64,000 nt of DNA from the NCBI GenBank assembly GCA_050049775.1, contig JASFVP010000001.1, positions 61,048-125,047 of the forward strand. The letters run 5' to 3'. Below the pieces are notes generated by a model, which did no database searches, was not told the origin of the DNA, and was given only the letters and a program-made list of their open reading frames with translations. Below are positions 1-8,060 of this stretch, in pieces. Numbering within the stretch: the first letter of the stretch is position 1; each line of letters starts with the position of its first letter. Made by a program: the position numbers and the translations under genes. The stretch comes from JABDQZ01 sp050049775. GTDB taxonomy: Bacteria; Pseudomonadota; Gammaproteobacteria; Chromatiales; Chromatiaceae.

Positions 1-244
1 CGGCAATGCGGCTGGGGTGATTGATCTCATGCGCCAGCTGGGCGAAATGTTTGCGGATATTGCTGTGGATAGTTTCCTGCAGCGGAATGCCGTTTTTCAG
101 GTGCAGCTCGTCAAAGTGCGCACGCCAGTCATCCGAAACACTGTCCGGGTCCTGCAGATACTGTTCGTAAAGGTCTTCAATGAAGTTGGCATTGCTGCCT
201 GAGTAGGCGGCGGTGGAGCGCAGCTGATCGAGTAATTCGCTCAT
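1..244 (-). CDS. sucA: 2-oxoglutarate dehydrogenase E1 component, N-terminal fragment
   Basis: Thiamine-diphosphate E1 subunit of the 2-oxoglutarate dehydrogenase complex in the TCA cycle. Only the first 81 codons lie in the window; the gene runs off the left edge. The start ATG is complement 242-244. The translated N-terminus carries the conserved E1 leader: a Tyr-Ser-Gly-Ser-Asn-Ala segment followed by FIEDLYEQYLQDPDSV and then a DDWRAHF segment, which is the short E2-binding region typical of SucA. No strong ribosome-binding site is visible just upstream. It is divergent from the small gene at 407. Identification rests on the N-terminal signature only, but that signature is specific. Confidence 0.88.
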   Translation of the reverse strand, partial: MSELLDQLRSTAAYSGSNANFIEDLYEQYLQDPDSVSDDWRAHFDELHLKNGIPLQETIHSNIRKHFAQLAHEINHPSRIA

Positions 245-406
245 GGCGGGAAGATGTTTTCTACCAAGTAATTCTGTTTATTAATAGGTTAGCACAACGA
301 ATTGATTAGACAGTGTTTTAATCGGCACTGGAACAATATTTTTAAGCCTTTTTTCAAGCAGCAGTCGCAACCTTGTTTCAGCGGGTCAATAAACTACAAT
401 GACTGC

Positions 407-628
407 ATGACTGATTCTTCAGGAGATGCGGAGGCGAAAGTATCCATGGGCGCCATTGAAGCGGACATTGCTTTTTTCGATGCGCGCCGCGCGCTGTTGT
501 TGCAGCAACCGGATACCGCTTACAAAAGAGCGCAGCTGAAAATCTGTGATGTCATGCAGCAGGCGTTGCGTGATGAATTGCAGGATCTTCGGCAACAGCA
601 GAAAAAATCCGCCGGTCTGTCGGACTGA
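407..628 (+). CDS. small hypothetical protein (73 aa)
   Basis: Unrecognised short protein. From ATG 407 it encodes 73 residues, acidic at the N-terminus and then rich in Gln, Arg and Lys with a heptad-like pattern (DVMQQALRDELQDLRQQQKK), so probably helical or coiled coil. An in-frame ATG at 446 has a GGAGG about 11 bases upstream and could be the true start. It converges on the SNase-like gene. No domain is recognised. Support is modest: an open frame of plausible composition between two genes. Confidence 0.4.
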   Translation: MTDSSGDAEAKVSMGAIEADIAFFDARRALLLQQPDTAYKRAQLKICDVMQQALRDELQDLRQQQKKSAGLSD

Positions 629-682
629 ACAGTCTTTTGTGTTCTTTCGTTGTTTCTCCAGATCACCGATTTGCTGACAGAG

Positions 683-1213
683 CTAGCGCTTGACCGGCGG
701 CGTGCGCACAGATGGTGACGGCTCTGTCGGTGGCATGCGTAACGGCCGAAAAAGATTTTTACTCTGCTTGCTCCGATTGCTAAACCAGATGCCGCGCCCA
801 TCCTGCCTGGCCTGATCTTCAGCCAGCAAATAACGCTGCTGCAGGTTTTTCGGCAGCCCGGTCAGCGAATCGTCCGTAGTGATGGCAAGACCTTCCTGCA
901 ACAATCTGGCACTGACATCCAGGCCACCGAAACGAACCGCAGCACTCGGCTGTTGCGCGGCATCCAGCACATCAAGATTGACGTATTTGCCGGCCACCAG
1001 GCTGATCAGGCGCTTGCGCGCCTGTTGTTGCAACATGTGCCCAGGAGGCAGTTCTGCCAAACCGGCCAGCCGGACAGTCATTCTTGTGCCGCCGCTGTCG
1101 AGGATTTTAATGCTTTGATAATCGACGATCTCAACCACCTGGCCACTGACGGGCCGCGCCGCTGCCGTGGTGGCAAGGAAAAACAGCAGGCAAAAGCCGG
1201 CAATCTGTCTCAT
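683..1213 (-). CDS. secreted SNase-like (thermonuclease-fold) protein, probably non-catalytic
   Basis: About 176 aa. The start at 1213 is chosen because it gives a clean signal peptide (MRQIAGFCLLFFLATTAAA); an upstream in-frame ATG at 1258 would bury it. The rest fits the staphylococcal-nuclease OB fold: a VRLAGL strand, a QQARKRLISLVAGKYV helix, a GGLDVSARLLQEGLA helix and the closing AEDQARQDGRGIWF motif. In active enzymes the first motif reads VRLxGIDxPE; here the Asp and Glu positions are Ala and Pro, and the GR motif carrying the second catalytic Arg is not evident. I infer a periplasmic or extracellular SNase-fold protein that has lost nuclease activity. The Lys/Arg-rich tail after the domain is low-complexity. 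Function unknown. Confidence 0.72.
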   Translation of the reverse strand: MRQIAGFCLLFFLATTAAARPVSGQVVEIVDYQSIKILDSGGTRMTVRLAGLAELPPGHMLQQQARKRLISLVAGKYVNLDVLDAAQQPSAAVRFGGLDVSARLLQEGLAITTDDSLTGLPKNLQQRYLLAEDQARQDGRGIWFSNRSKQSKNLFRPLRMPPTEPSPSVRTPPVKR

Positions 1214-1337
1214 CTCGAAAAGGTTCCGGCAGGTTGGTGCAAGTCGTTGCTTAACCATGGTTTCAATGCTGTTTTGTTTTAAAGATTTTTCACATCATGA
1301 CGCTAGACTATAACCAGAACAATCAAGGAAATCATGC

Positions 1338-2447
1338 ATGACGCAAATCGAGATCGACGAGACAGCCAGGCAGGCGCGAATTCTCATCGTTGATGACCAA
1401 CCCGCCAACGTCAAGCTGCTGCAGAAGGCACTGCAAATGGCCGGTTTTGTAAACGTGATCGGCCTGACCGATCCGCGTCAGGTGGAAGCGGCCTATCTCG
1501 AGCGGCCGGTGGATCTGGTGCTGCTGGATATCCGCATGCCGCACATGGATGGCTATGAGGTCATGCATGTGCTGCAGCGACTCAGCAGCGATGATCATTT
1601 GCCGATTCTGGTGCTGACGGCGCAGACTGATCAGCAGACACGTGATCGTGCCCTCTCCGAAGGCGCGACGGATTTCCTGAAGAAACCATTTGATACCATC
1701 GAAGTGTTGCTGCGCGTCAGGAACATGCTGGCGGTGCGACGCATGTACCAGCAGCAGTTGCACTTTAACGAGCAACTCAGTGAAAAGGTGCGTGAACGCA
1801 CACTGGAATTGCGCGAAACCATCATTGAAATGGTGCGGCGCTTGGGTCGTGCCGCAGAATTTCGCGACAACGAAACCGGTTTGCACATCATTCGTATGAG
1901 CAAGTTTTCGCGCGTGATTGCCGAACGCCTCGGTATTTCCGGCGCGGAAAGCGAAACACTGGAATACGCCGCCGCCATGCATGATGTCGGGAAAATCGGC
2001 ACACCGGACACCATTCTGCTCAAGCCTGGCAAGCTCAATGATGAGGAATGGCAGGTCATGAAACAGCACCCGCTCATCGGTGCAGAAATTCTGTCGCAGT
2101 CGAAACATCGTTTGTTGCAACTGGCGGAAATCATCGCCATGAATCACCACGAAAAGTGGGATGGCTCAGGTTATCCGCAGGGCCTCAAAGGTGAACAGAT
2201 TCCGTTTGAAGCGCGCATTGTCGCGGTAGCCGATGTGTTTGATGCGCTGACCACTGTGCGCCCCTACAAGCGTCCCTGGACGCTGGATGAAGCCGTTGAG
2301 CACATGAAAAAAAGCAGCGGTTCGCACTTTGATCCGCAGGTGGTCGATGCTTTTCTGCGGTGCCTGCCGAGCATTCTGGATATCCGCCAGCGCTATGCGG
2401 AGCCGGAAAATGTGAATAATCCGCAAGCGGCTTCGGGCAAGCGCTGA
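1338..2447 (+). CDS. response regulator with HD-GYP domain (cyclic-di-GMP phosphodiesterase)
   Basis: A 369-aa two-component output protein of the RpfG type. Residues about 13-130 form a receiver domain with the phospho-acceptor Asp in VDLVLLDIRMP and a conserved Lys in FLKKPFD. A coiled linker (about 135-165) leads to an HD-GYP domain (about 170-350) with the metal-binding HDVGKIG and the signature DGSGYPQG, then the FDALTTVRPYK segment. HD-GYP proteins hydrolyse cyclic di-GMP, so phosphorylation is expected to control local c-di-GMP in the cytoplasm. No cognate kinase is adjacent; it stands alone. ATG 1338 directly precedes the receiver domain. Confidence 0.93.
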   Translation: MTQIEIDETARQARILIVDDQPANVKLLQKALQMAGFVNVIGLTDPRQVEAAYLERPVDLVLLDIRMPHMDGYEVMHVLQRLSSDDHLPILVLTAQTDQQTRDRALSEGATDFLKKPFDTIEVLLRVRNMLAVRRMYQQQLHFNEQLSEKVRERTLELRETIIEMVRRLGRAAEFRDNETGLHIIRMSKFSRVIAERLGISGAESETLEYAAAMHDVGKIGTPDTILLKPGKLNDEEWQVMKQHPLIGAEILSQSKHRLLQLAEIIAMNHHEKWDGSGYPQGLKGEQIPFEARIVAVADVFDALTTVRPYKRPWTLDEAVEHMKKSSGSHFDPQVVDAFLRCLPSILDIRQRYAEPENVNNPQAASGKR

Positions 2448-2563
2448 GCCTGGCTCACTCTAACCGGTCGATTCACCCGGTTGATAATTCTTCTTGCCCC
2501 TCCTGCAGACGGATAGGCTGCGGTATGATAAGCAGTTGTCATGTTTGACGCAGGGGAGCGCGC

Positions 2564-3658
2564 TTGAAAATCAAAAACGAACCGGACTATTCACACGACC
2601 AGATCGAACGCCTCGGCGTGCTGCTGACCAATCTCGGTACGCCGGACAGCTGCGAGACGGCCGACGTGCGCCGTTATCTCAAGCAATTCCTGTGGGACCC
2701 ACGCGTGGTGGAAGTGCCACGGCCGATCTGGTGGATGGTGCTGAATCTGTTCATCCTGAATACGCGCCCGCGTCGTTCGGCCGCCGCCTACAAAAAAATC
2801 TGGACTGAGGAAGGCTCGCCGTTACTGACCATCTCCCAACAACAGGTCGACGACCTGCAACAGGCGCTCAATGCGCGTTACCGGGATGCGATCAAGGTGG
2901 TGCAGGCCATGCGCTATGGCAACCCATCAATAGCCGATGGCCTGGAACAATTGCGCCAGGCCGGCGCGCGTCGCGTGCTGGTATTTCCTCTGTATCCGCA
3001 GTATTCAGCTTCAACCACGGCGTCGACCTTTGATGCAGTCAGTCAGGAATTGCAGCACTGGCGCTGGATGCCGGAGCTACGTTTCATCAACCACTATCAC
3101 GACAACGAACACTACATCAATGCGCTGGCAGACAGCATTCGCAGCTTCTGGAACGACCATGGCAAGCCGGAGAAGCTGGTCATGTCGTTTCACGGCGTGC
3201 CCAAGGACTATTTGTTGAAGGGCGACCCGTATCACTGCGAGTGCCAGAAAAGTGCGCGTTTGCTGGCCGAAAAGCTGGACCTGCCGGAGGACAAATGGCT
3301 GCTGACATTCCAGTCACGCCTCGGACCGAAAGAGTGGCTGCGTCCCTATACCGATGAAAGCTTGAAAAAACTCGCTAAAGACGGCGTGCGCAATGTGCAG
3401 GTGGTGTGTCCGGGCTTCAGTGCGGATTGTCTCGAAACTCTGGAAGAGGTCGCCATGGAAAACCGGGAAATCTTTCTCGAGGCCGGTGGTGAGCAGTACG
3501 ACTATATTCCCTGCCTGAACAGCCGCGCTTCGCACATCGACATGATGGTCAAGTTGGTGGAGACGCACATGCAGGGCTGGCAGCCGGACAAGACCGTGGC
3601 CGAGCGTGAGGCCGAAGCCCGCATCCGGCAGCGACTCGCCAGCCAGAAAGGCGCCTGA
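2564..3658 (+). CDS. hemH: ferrochelatase
   Basis: Inserts Fe2+ into protoporphyrin IX, the last step of protohaem synthesis. The 364-aa protein has the N-terminal GVLLTNLGTPD signature, FPLYPQYSASTTAS, the catalytic-His motif MSFHGVPKDY, the conserved TFQSRLGPKEWLRP and the VVCPGFSADCLETLEE segment. Length is usual for the family. The only good start is TTG 2564, which has a CAGGGGAGCG ribosome-binding site eight bases upstream; no upstream in-frame ATG is better placed. It is convergent with the TPR gene. Haem demand fits the cytochromes encoded elsewhere in the window (SoxA, SoxX). Confidence 0.95.
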   Translation: MKIKNEPDYSHDQIERLGVLLTNLGTPDSCETADVRRYLKQFLWDPRVVEVPRPIWWMVLNLFILNTRPRRSAAAYKKIWTEEGSPLLTISQQQVDDLQQALNARYRDAIKVVQAMRYGNPSIADGLEQLRQAGARRVLVFPLYPQYSASTTASTFDAVSQELQHWRWMPELRFINHYHDNEHYINALADSIRSFWNDHGKPEKLVMSFHGVPKDYLLKGDPYHCECQKSARLLAEKLDLPEDKWLLTFQSRLGPKEWLRPYTDESLKKLAKDGVRNVQVVCPGFSADCLETLEEVAMENREIFLEAGGEQYDYIPCLNSRASHIDMMVKLVETHMQGWQPDKTVAEREAEARIRQRLASQKGA

Positions 3659-3672
3659 GGCCAGGGCAGAGT

Positions 3673-3990
3673 TCAGTCAGCGTCTTTCTGCAGGCGCTTG
3701 AGAAACACTTTCATTTCTTTTGCCGCCTGGATATCGCCCTTGTCCTCGGCGACACGGATGCCTTGTTCATAGGCGTTGATCGCGTCACTCTGGTGATTTT
3801 CGACCGCCAGTGCCTTGCCAAGCAGTTTCCAGGCAGCCGAGTGCTGTGGATCAAATTCCACCGCTTTTTGCAGGTGTTCAATCGCTTCGGCGCTGTCGCC
3901 CTGTTTCAGTAGTGTCTGGCCGAGGCCGAAGCGCAGCAGCAGGTTGTCCTGGCCGCTTTCCAGCATTTTCTTCAGTGCATCAACATTCAT
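3673..3990 (-). CDS. small TPR-repeat protein
   Basis: A 105-aa protein made mostly of tetratricopeptide repeats. The segments LLRFGLGQTLLKQGDSAEAIEHLQKAVEFDP and AAWKLLGKALAVENHQSDAINAYEQGI show the TPR spacing of Gly, Ala and Pro, followed by a capping helix ending KEMKVFLKRLQKDAD. The start at 3990 has a good AGAGGT site upstream, so the longer in-frame extension to 4056 is not used. It probably binds another protein; the partner is unknown. It is convergent with hemH and divergent from the peroxiredoxin-glutaredoxin gene. Confidence 0.8.
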   Translation of the reverse strand: MNVDALKKMLESGQDNLLLRFGLGQTLLKQGDSAEAIEHLQKAVEFDPQHSAAWKLLGKALAVENHQSDAINAYEQGIRVAEDKGDIQAAKEMKVFLKRLQKDAD

Positions 3991-4152
3991 AGCGACCTCT
4001 GCTGTCCACAGCTGTTTTCTAATAATAGGAAATGACGATAAATAAAATAGAATCAAACGATTTTATTAATTATATCGACATCATCATAATCACTTTCGAG
4101 TTTAGCAATACCGGGCCTAGCCCATAACCAAGCAATGAATGAGGAAGTAAAG

Positions 4153-4902
4153 ATGTTTGAAAACAGAGAAGGCCAGTCAGTTCCAGAAGTGACATTTCGT
4201 ACTCGTCGTGACCACGAGTGGGTGGGTGTATCCAGCGCCGAAATTTTCAAGGGCAGGACCGTCGTGGTATTCGCCTTGCCGGGTGCGTTCACACCAACCT
4301 GTTCGTCGACCCATGTGCCGCGTTACAACCAGCTGACGCCGGCGCTCAAGCAGAATGGCGTGGATGAAGTCATTTGTATTTCGGTCAATGACGCCTTTGT
4401 CATGAACGAATGGCAGGCCGAGCAGAAAGCGTTCAACGTAACTTTCATGCCGGACGGCAACGGCGACTTCAGCCGCGGCATGGGCATGCTGGTACCGAAG
4501 AACGATCTCGGTTTCGGTGATCGCTCCTGGCGCTATTCGATGCTGGTGAAAGACGGCATCGTCGAAAAGATGTTCATCGAGCCGGACGTACCGGGCGACC
4601 CGTTTGAGGTTTCTGATGCCGACACCATGCTTGCCTACATCGCACCGAACGCGGCCAAGCCGATGGACGTCACCGTGTTCACCCGCGAAGGCTGCCCGTA
4701 CTGCGTACGCGCCAAAGGCATGCTGCACGACGCCGGCATCGACTTCGAGGAACTGGTGCTGAACCGCGACTACAGCGAATCGACCATTCGCGCGGTGTCC
4801 GGCAAGGCGACCGTACCGCAGGTATTCATCAATGGTGAATACATCGGTGGTTCCGAAGACCTGGAAGCCTGGATGACACAACGCAGCCGCGACGCGGCCT
4901 GA
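4153..4902 (+). CDS. peroxiredoxin-glutaredoxin hybrid (glutathione-dependent thiol peroxidase)
   Basis: A 249-aa fusion that reduces hydrogen peroxide and alkyl hydroperoxides using a glutathione-type thiol. Residues about 1-165 are a Prx5-type peroxiredoxin with the peroxidatic Cys in PGAFTPTCSSTHVP. Residues about 175-249 are a glutaredoxin with active site CPYC, TVPQVFINGEYIGG and the GG turn that binds glutathione. ATG 4153 is preferred over ATG 4135 because GAGGA lies at the right distance before it and MFENREG is the usual family start. About 90 bases downstream is a glutathione-reductase-family gene, the pairing known from Chromatium, where GarB (Prx/Grx) and GarA use glutathione amide. 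No downstream terminator separates the two, so they are probably co-transcribed. Confidence 0.93.
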   Translation: MFENREGQSVPEVTFRTRRDHEWVGVSSAEIFKGRTVVVFALPGAFTPTCSSTHVPRYNQLTPALKQNGVDEVICISVNDAFVMNEWQAEQKAFNVTFMPDGNGDFSRGMGMLVPKNDLGFGDRSWRYSMLVKDGIVEKMFIEPDVPGDPFEVSDADTMLAYIAPNAAKPMDVTVFTREGCPYCVRAKGMLHDAGIDFEELVLNRDYSESTIRAVSGKATVPQVFINGEYIGGSEDLEAWMTQRSRDAA

Positions 4903-4992
4903 GTCATCAGGAAATGACAGCGGATACCAGCCGGTCTCTCCCGCATGGAGAGGCCAGGCTGGCCATCACGAACAGATTATTGGGGAACAGAC

Positions 4993-6402
4993 ATGAACAA
5001 GCAGCATTATGATTTGATCGTCATCGGTGGCGGTAGTGGCGGTCTCGCTGTTGCCGAAAAAGCCGCCGAATTCGGACGCTCTGTGGCCATGATCGAAGCC
5101 GGCCGCATTGGCGGCACCTGTGTCAACAACGGTTGCGTGCCGAAAAAAGTCATGTGGTACGCCGCCAACCTGGCGCATGCCGTTGACGATGCCAGCGGTT
5201 TCGGCATTGGCGTGCGGCGCGGCACCACCGACTGGCAAAAGCTCGTGGCCGGCCGGGAAAACTACATCAGCAACATCAACGACTACTGGAACGGCTATGT
5301 CGACGAACTCGGCATCGACCACATCCAGGGTTACGGCCGTTTTGTTTCCGCCGACCGTGTCGAGGTCGACGGTGAAGTCTACAGCGCCGATCACATTGTC
5401 ATCGCCACCGGCGGCCAGCCGATTGTACCGCCGGTGCCGGGTGCCGAACTGGGCATCACCTCGGACGGCTTTTTCGCGTTGGAGCAGCAGCCGCAACGCG
5501 TCGCCGTGATCGGTGGCGGTTACATCGGCGTCGAACTCAGCGGCGTGTTGAGTGCGCTCGGTTCCGAAGTCACGCTGGTGACGCTGGAAGACCGCATCAT
5601 GGAATTGTTCGATCCGATGATCAGCGAAGTGCTGCAGCAGGAAATGAAACGCCAGGGTATCGAGGTGCACACCAACTTCCAGGTATCCGGCATTGCCGAG
5701 AGCGACGATGGCCTGATTGTGAATGCCGCCAATGGTGAAGACGTCGCGGCCTTCGATGCAGTGATCTGGGCGGTCGGTCGCCGGCCGAATACCGCCGGGC
5801 TGAACTTGGCTGCGGCTGGCGTTGAGATGTTGCCGAACGGCGTGGTGCCGGTCGATGAGTTTGAAAACACCAATGTCGATGGCATTTATGCGATTGGTGA
5901 CATCACCGGTAAGGTGCCGTTGACGCCGGTTGCGATTGCCGCCGGTCGCAAGTTGGCCGCGCGTCTGTTCCGGGATCAACCGGACAGCAAGGTGGATTAC
6001 AGCAATATCCCGAGTGTGGTGTTCTCGCATCCACCGATCGGTACGGTCGGCATGACCGAGACCCGAGCCAGACAGGAGTTCGACCAGGTCACGGTTTACA
6101 AAAGCCAGTTCACGCCGATGCGTTATGCACTGGCGACGCATGGCAGCACCACGGCAATGAAGCTGGTCTGTGCCGGTGAAAACCAGCAGGTGGTCGGTAT
6201 CCACATCATTGGTGACAACGCCGACGAAATGCTGCAGGGCTTCGCCGTGGCAGTCAAAATGGGCGCGACCAAAGCTGATTTCGACAGCACCATGGCGATT
6301 CACCCGAGCAGCGCCGAAGAACTGGTCACCATGAAACATCCGGTGACCGATCACGATCTGCAGGATGTCGATGCCGGTAACGAGTGGAAAGAAGCCAGCT
6401 GA
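4993..6402 (+). CDS. gor: glutathione-disulfide (or glutathione-amide) reductase with NADH-type coenzyme site
   Basis: A 469-aa flavoprotein disulfide reductase. FAD motif GGGSGG at 12-17; redox pair C43/C48 in GGTCVNNGCVPKK; C-terminal His-Glu pair in AIHPSSAEEL. All are typical of glutathione reductase. The second dinucleotide site (GGGYIGVE, 174-181) is unusual: the Arg residues that bind the NADPH 2'-phosphate in the E. coli enzyme (R198, R204) are Leu198 and Glu204, position 197-200 reads TLED, and A179 is Gly. These are the kinds of residue change that convert the E. coli enzyme to NADH. With the Prx-Grx gene upstream, this matches glutathione amide reductase (GarA) of purple sulfur bacteria. 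ATG 4993 follows GGGGAACAG; upstream in-frame starts lie before the FAD motif without support. NADH use is inferred. Confidence 0.9.
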   Translation: MNKQHYDLIVIGGGSGGLAVAEKAAEFGRSVAMIEAGRIGGTCVNNGCVPKKVMWYAANLAHAVDDASGFGIGVRRGTTDWQKLVAGRENYISNINDYWNGYVDELGIDHIQGYGRFVSADRVEVDGEVYSADHIVIATGGQPIVPPVPGAELGITSDGFFALEQQPQRVAVIGGGYIGVELSGVLSALGSEVTLVTLEDRIMELFDPMISEVLQQEMKRQGIEVHTNFQVSGIAESDDGLIVNAANGEDVAAFDAVIWAVGRRPNTAGLNLAAAGVEMLPNGVVPVDEFENTNVDGIYAIGDITGKVPLTPVAIAAGRKLAARLFRDQPDSKVDYSNIPSVVFSHPPIGTVGMTETRARQEFDQVTVYKSQFTPMRYALATHGSTTAMKLVCAGENQQVVGIHIIGDNADEMLQGFAVAVKMGATKADFDSTMAIHPSSAEELVTMKHPVTDHDLQDVDAGNEWKEAS

Positions 6403-6433
6403 GTCAGGCGGATTCTGACAGAGCTGGGCCTGG

Positions 6434-6467
6434 GCCGGGGCAAGCACATGCTTGTCCCGGTTTTTTT
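6434..6467 (+). terminator. rho-independent terminator after gor
   Basis: A GC-rich stem, CCGGGGCAAGC paired with GCTTGTCCCGG around a short ACAT loop (one mismatch), followed directly by seven T residues. It closes the Prx-Grx/reductase transcription unit ahead of tpx. Confidence 0.9.
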
Positions 6468-6565
6468 ATGTTTGCACGGCATAACACCGCATTTGCCGTG
6501 GGTTTCATTTGCGCTGCGCTGCGGTAATATGCCAGCGACCCAAAACAAAACCACAGGAGAAAACG

Positions 6566-7066
6566 ATGGCAACGGTTACGCTCGAAGGTAATCCTTTCAA
6601 CACGGTTGGCGAATTGCCGGCCGTCGGTTCACCGGCACCGGCATTCAGCCTGACCGGTACCGATCTGGCCGAGGTCAGTATGGACCAGTTTGCCGGCAAA
6701 AAGCTGGTATTGAACATTTTCCCGAGCATCGATACGCCGGTGTGCGCCGACTCGGTGCGTCACTTCAATAAGGACGCCGGTAGCGCTGACAACACTGCTG
6801 TGCTGTGTATCTCGGCCGACCTGCCGTTTGCACATGCGCGTTTCTGTGGCGCTGAAGGACTCGACAATGTGATTTCGCTGTCGACGTTTCGTTCACCGGC
6901 GTTCGGTCGTGATTACGGCGTCGGTATCGAGGAGGGTCCGCTGTCCGGCCTGATGTCGCGTGCCGTGGTCCTCGTCGGGGAAGACGGCAAGGTCATCTAT
7001 ACCGAACAGGTGCCGGAAATCGCCCAGGAGCCGGATTACGCGGCCGCCATGGCCGCACTCGGCTGA
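6566..7066 (+). CDS. tpx: thiol peroxidase (2-Cys, atypical)
   Basis: A 166-aa thioredoxin-linked lipid hydroperoxide peroxidase. It shows the Tpx N-terminus (GNPFNTVGELPAVGSPAPAF), the peroxidatic site DTPVCADSVR with the preceding Thr, and the resolving Cys in HARFCGAEGL, followed by STFR and the SRAVVLVGEDGKV strand. Length matches the family. The start has an AGGAGA site six bases upstream. It has its own unit between two hairpins and is the third peroxide-related gene in a row after Prx-Grx and the reductase. Confidence 0.95.
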   Translation: MATVTLEGNPFNTVGELPAVGSPAPAFSLTGTDLAEVSMDQFAGKKLVLNIFPSIDTPVCADSVRHFNKDAGSADNTAVLCISADLPFAHARFCGAEGLDNVISLSTFRSPAFGRDYGVGIEEGPLSGLMSRAVVLVGEDGKVIYTEQVPEIAQEPDYAAAMAALG

Positions 7067-7075
7067 GCTTGTACT

Positions 7076-7097
7076 CGCCTTGCCATCTGGCAAGGCG
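7076..7097 (+). terminator. hairpin after tpx (terminator-like)
   Basis: A perfect nine-base stem, CGCCTTGCC with GGCAAGGCG around ATCT, just after the tpx stop. It lacks a T tract, so termination is less certain than at the gor terminator. Confidence 0.55.
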
Positions 7098-7111
7098 ATT
7101 GATCACTCCTC

Positions 7112-7981
7112 ATGATGAAAGTCAGTGTCATCGGCCTTGGTGCCATGGGCGCCGGTATGGCCGGTAATTTGCAACGCGTCGGGTTGTTGAGTTTTGGCTG
7201 GAATCGCACGCGTGAGCGTGGAGAGGCTGCCGCCGAGCGCTTCGGCTTTCACCTGGCCAACAGCCTGCAGGAAGCCGCCGGTTCAGCCGATTTGGTCATC
7301 ACTTCGGTGTCAGCCGATGAGGATCTGCTCGAAGTAAGCGCACAGCTTGCGAGTGTCATGCAGGCTGGCAACATTGTGCTGGATACTTCCACGGTCAGCA
7401 GCTGGACCGCACAGCAAGTTGCCGAACGCCTGCAAGCGCATGGCATTCATTTTCTCGATGCGCCGGTTTCCGGTGGCCGTGAAGGTGCTGAGCAGGGCAC
7501 GCTGGTGATGATGGTCGGCGGTGATGCAGCAATTCTCAAACAGATTTGTCCGGTGCTGGAGGCGATCAGCAGCAAGGTGGTGCACATGGGTGATGTCGGC
7601 GCCGGTCAGGCCGCCAAGGCGGTCAACCAGATCATGGCGGCCGGCATCAACCAGGCGGTGACCGATGCGCTGGCATTTGGCAGTTGTCAGGGGCTGGACA
7701 TGGACAAGGTCATCGACGTCATCCAGAGCGGCGCAGCCGACAACTGGTTTCTGCGGCATCGTGGCCGGAGCATGTGTGAAGGCCGTTTCGAGCCCGGCTT
7801 TCGCATTGCACTGCATCACAAGGATTTGCGCATCTGTGAGGATATGCTTGGGGAAGACATGCTCGGAGAACAATCCTCCGAACTGGTCAGTCGAACCTTG
7901 CAACACTACCAGCAGCTCATGGATGCCGGTTACGGCGATGAGGATATCTCGGCGCTGTACCGCCTGAAACGCAGCGACTGA
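7112..7981 (+). CDS. NAD(P)-dependent beta-hydroxyacid dehydrogenase (3-hydroxyisobutyrate dehydrogenase family)
   Basis: A 289-aa oxidoreductase. N-terminal Rossmann motif GLGAMGAGMAGNL, then NRTRERGE; substrate loop FLDAPVSGGREGAEQGTL with the family DAPVSGG signature; catalytic Lys in GAGQAAKAVNQI. Families with this architecture include 3-hydroxyisobutyrate dehydrogenase, tartronate-semialdehyde reductase, glyoxylate/succinic-semialdehyde reductases; the sequence alone does not decide the substrate. ATG 7112 is followed by an immediate second ATG; either may be used. A short direct repeat (GEDMLGED) near residue 245 looks like a slippage product. No pathway partners adjoin it. Confidence 0.85.
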   Translation: MMKVSVIGLGAMGAGMAGNLQRVGLLSFGWNRTRERGEAAAERFGFHLANSLQEAAGSADLVITSVSADEDLLEVSAQLASVMQAGNIVLDTSTVSSWTAQQVAERLQAHGIHFLDAPVSGGREGAEQGTLVMMVGGDAAILKQICPVLEAISSKVVHMGDVGAGQAAKAVNQIMAAGINQAVTDALAFGSCQGLDMDKVIDVIQSGAADNWFLRHRGRSMCEGRFEPGFRIALHHKDLRICEDMLGEDMLGEQSSELVSRTLQHYQQLMDAGYGDEDISALYRLKRSD

Positions 7982-8060
7982 ATCTTGCTGTGATTGCGTT
8001 GTCCAACCGCATGATAAAATTCCCCAATCTGTAGTTACTGATTATTCCAAAGAGACCATT

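Noticed and set aside
520..801. 93-codon minus-strand frame
   Set aside because: It overlaps the end of the SNase-like gene and the small plus-strand gene; the composition is frame-shadow-like.
4056..4152. OxyR-type operator before the Prx-Grx gene
   Set aside because: The AT-rich stretch has no clear ATAG/CTAT spacing, so no claim is made.
4966..6447. Open frame of about 490 codons antisense to the glutathione reductase gene
   Set aside because: It mirrors the sense gene's codon use; the sense protein has all family motifs and the antisense has none.
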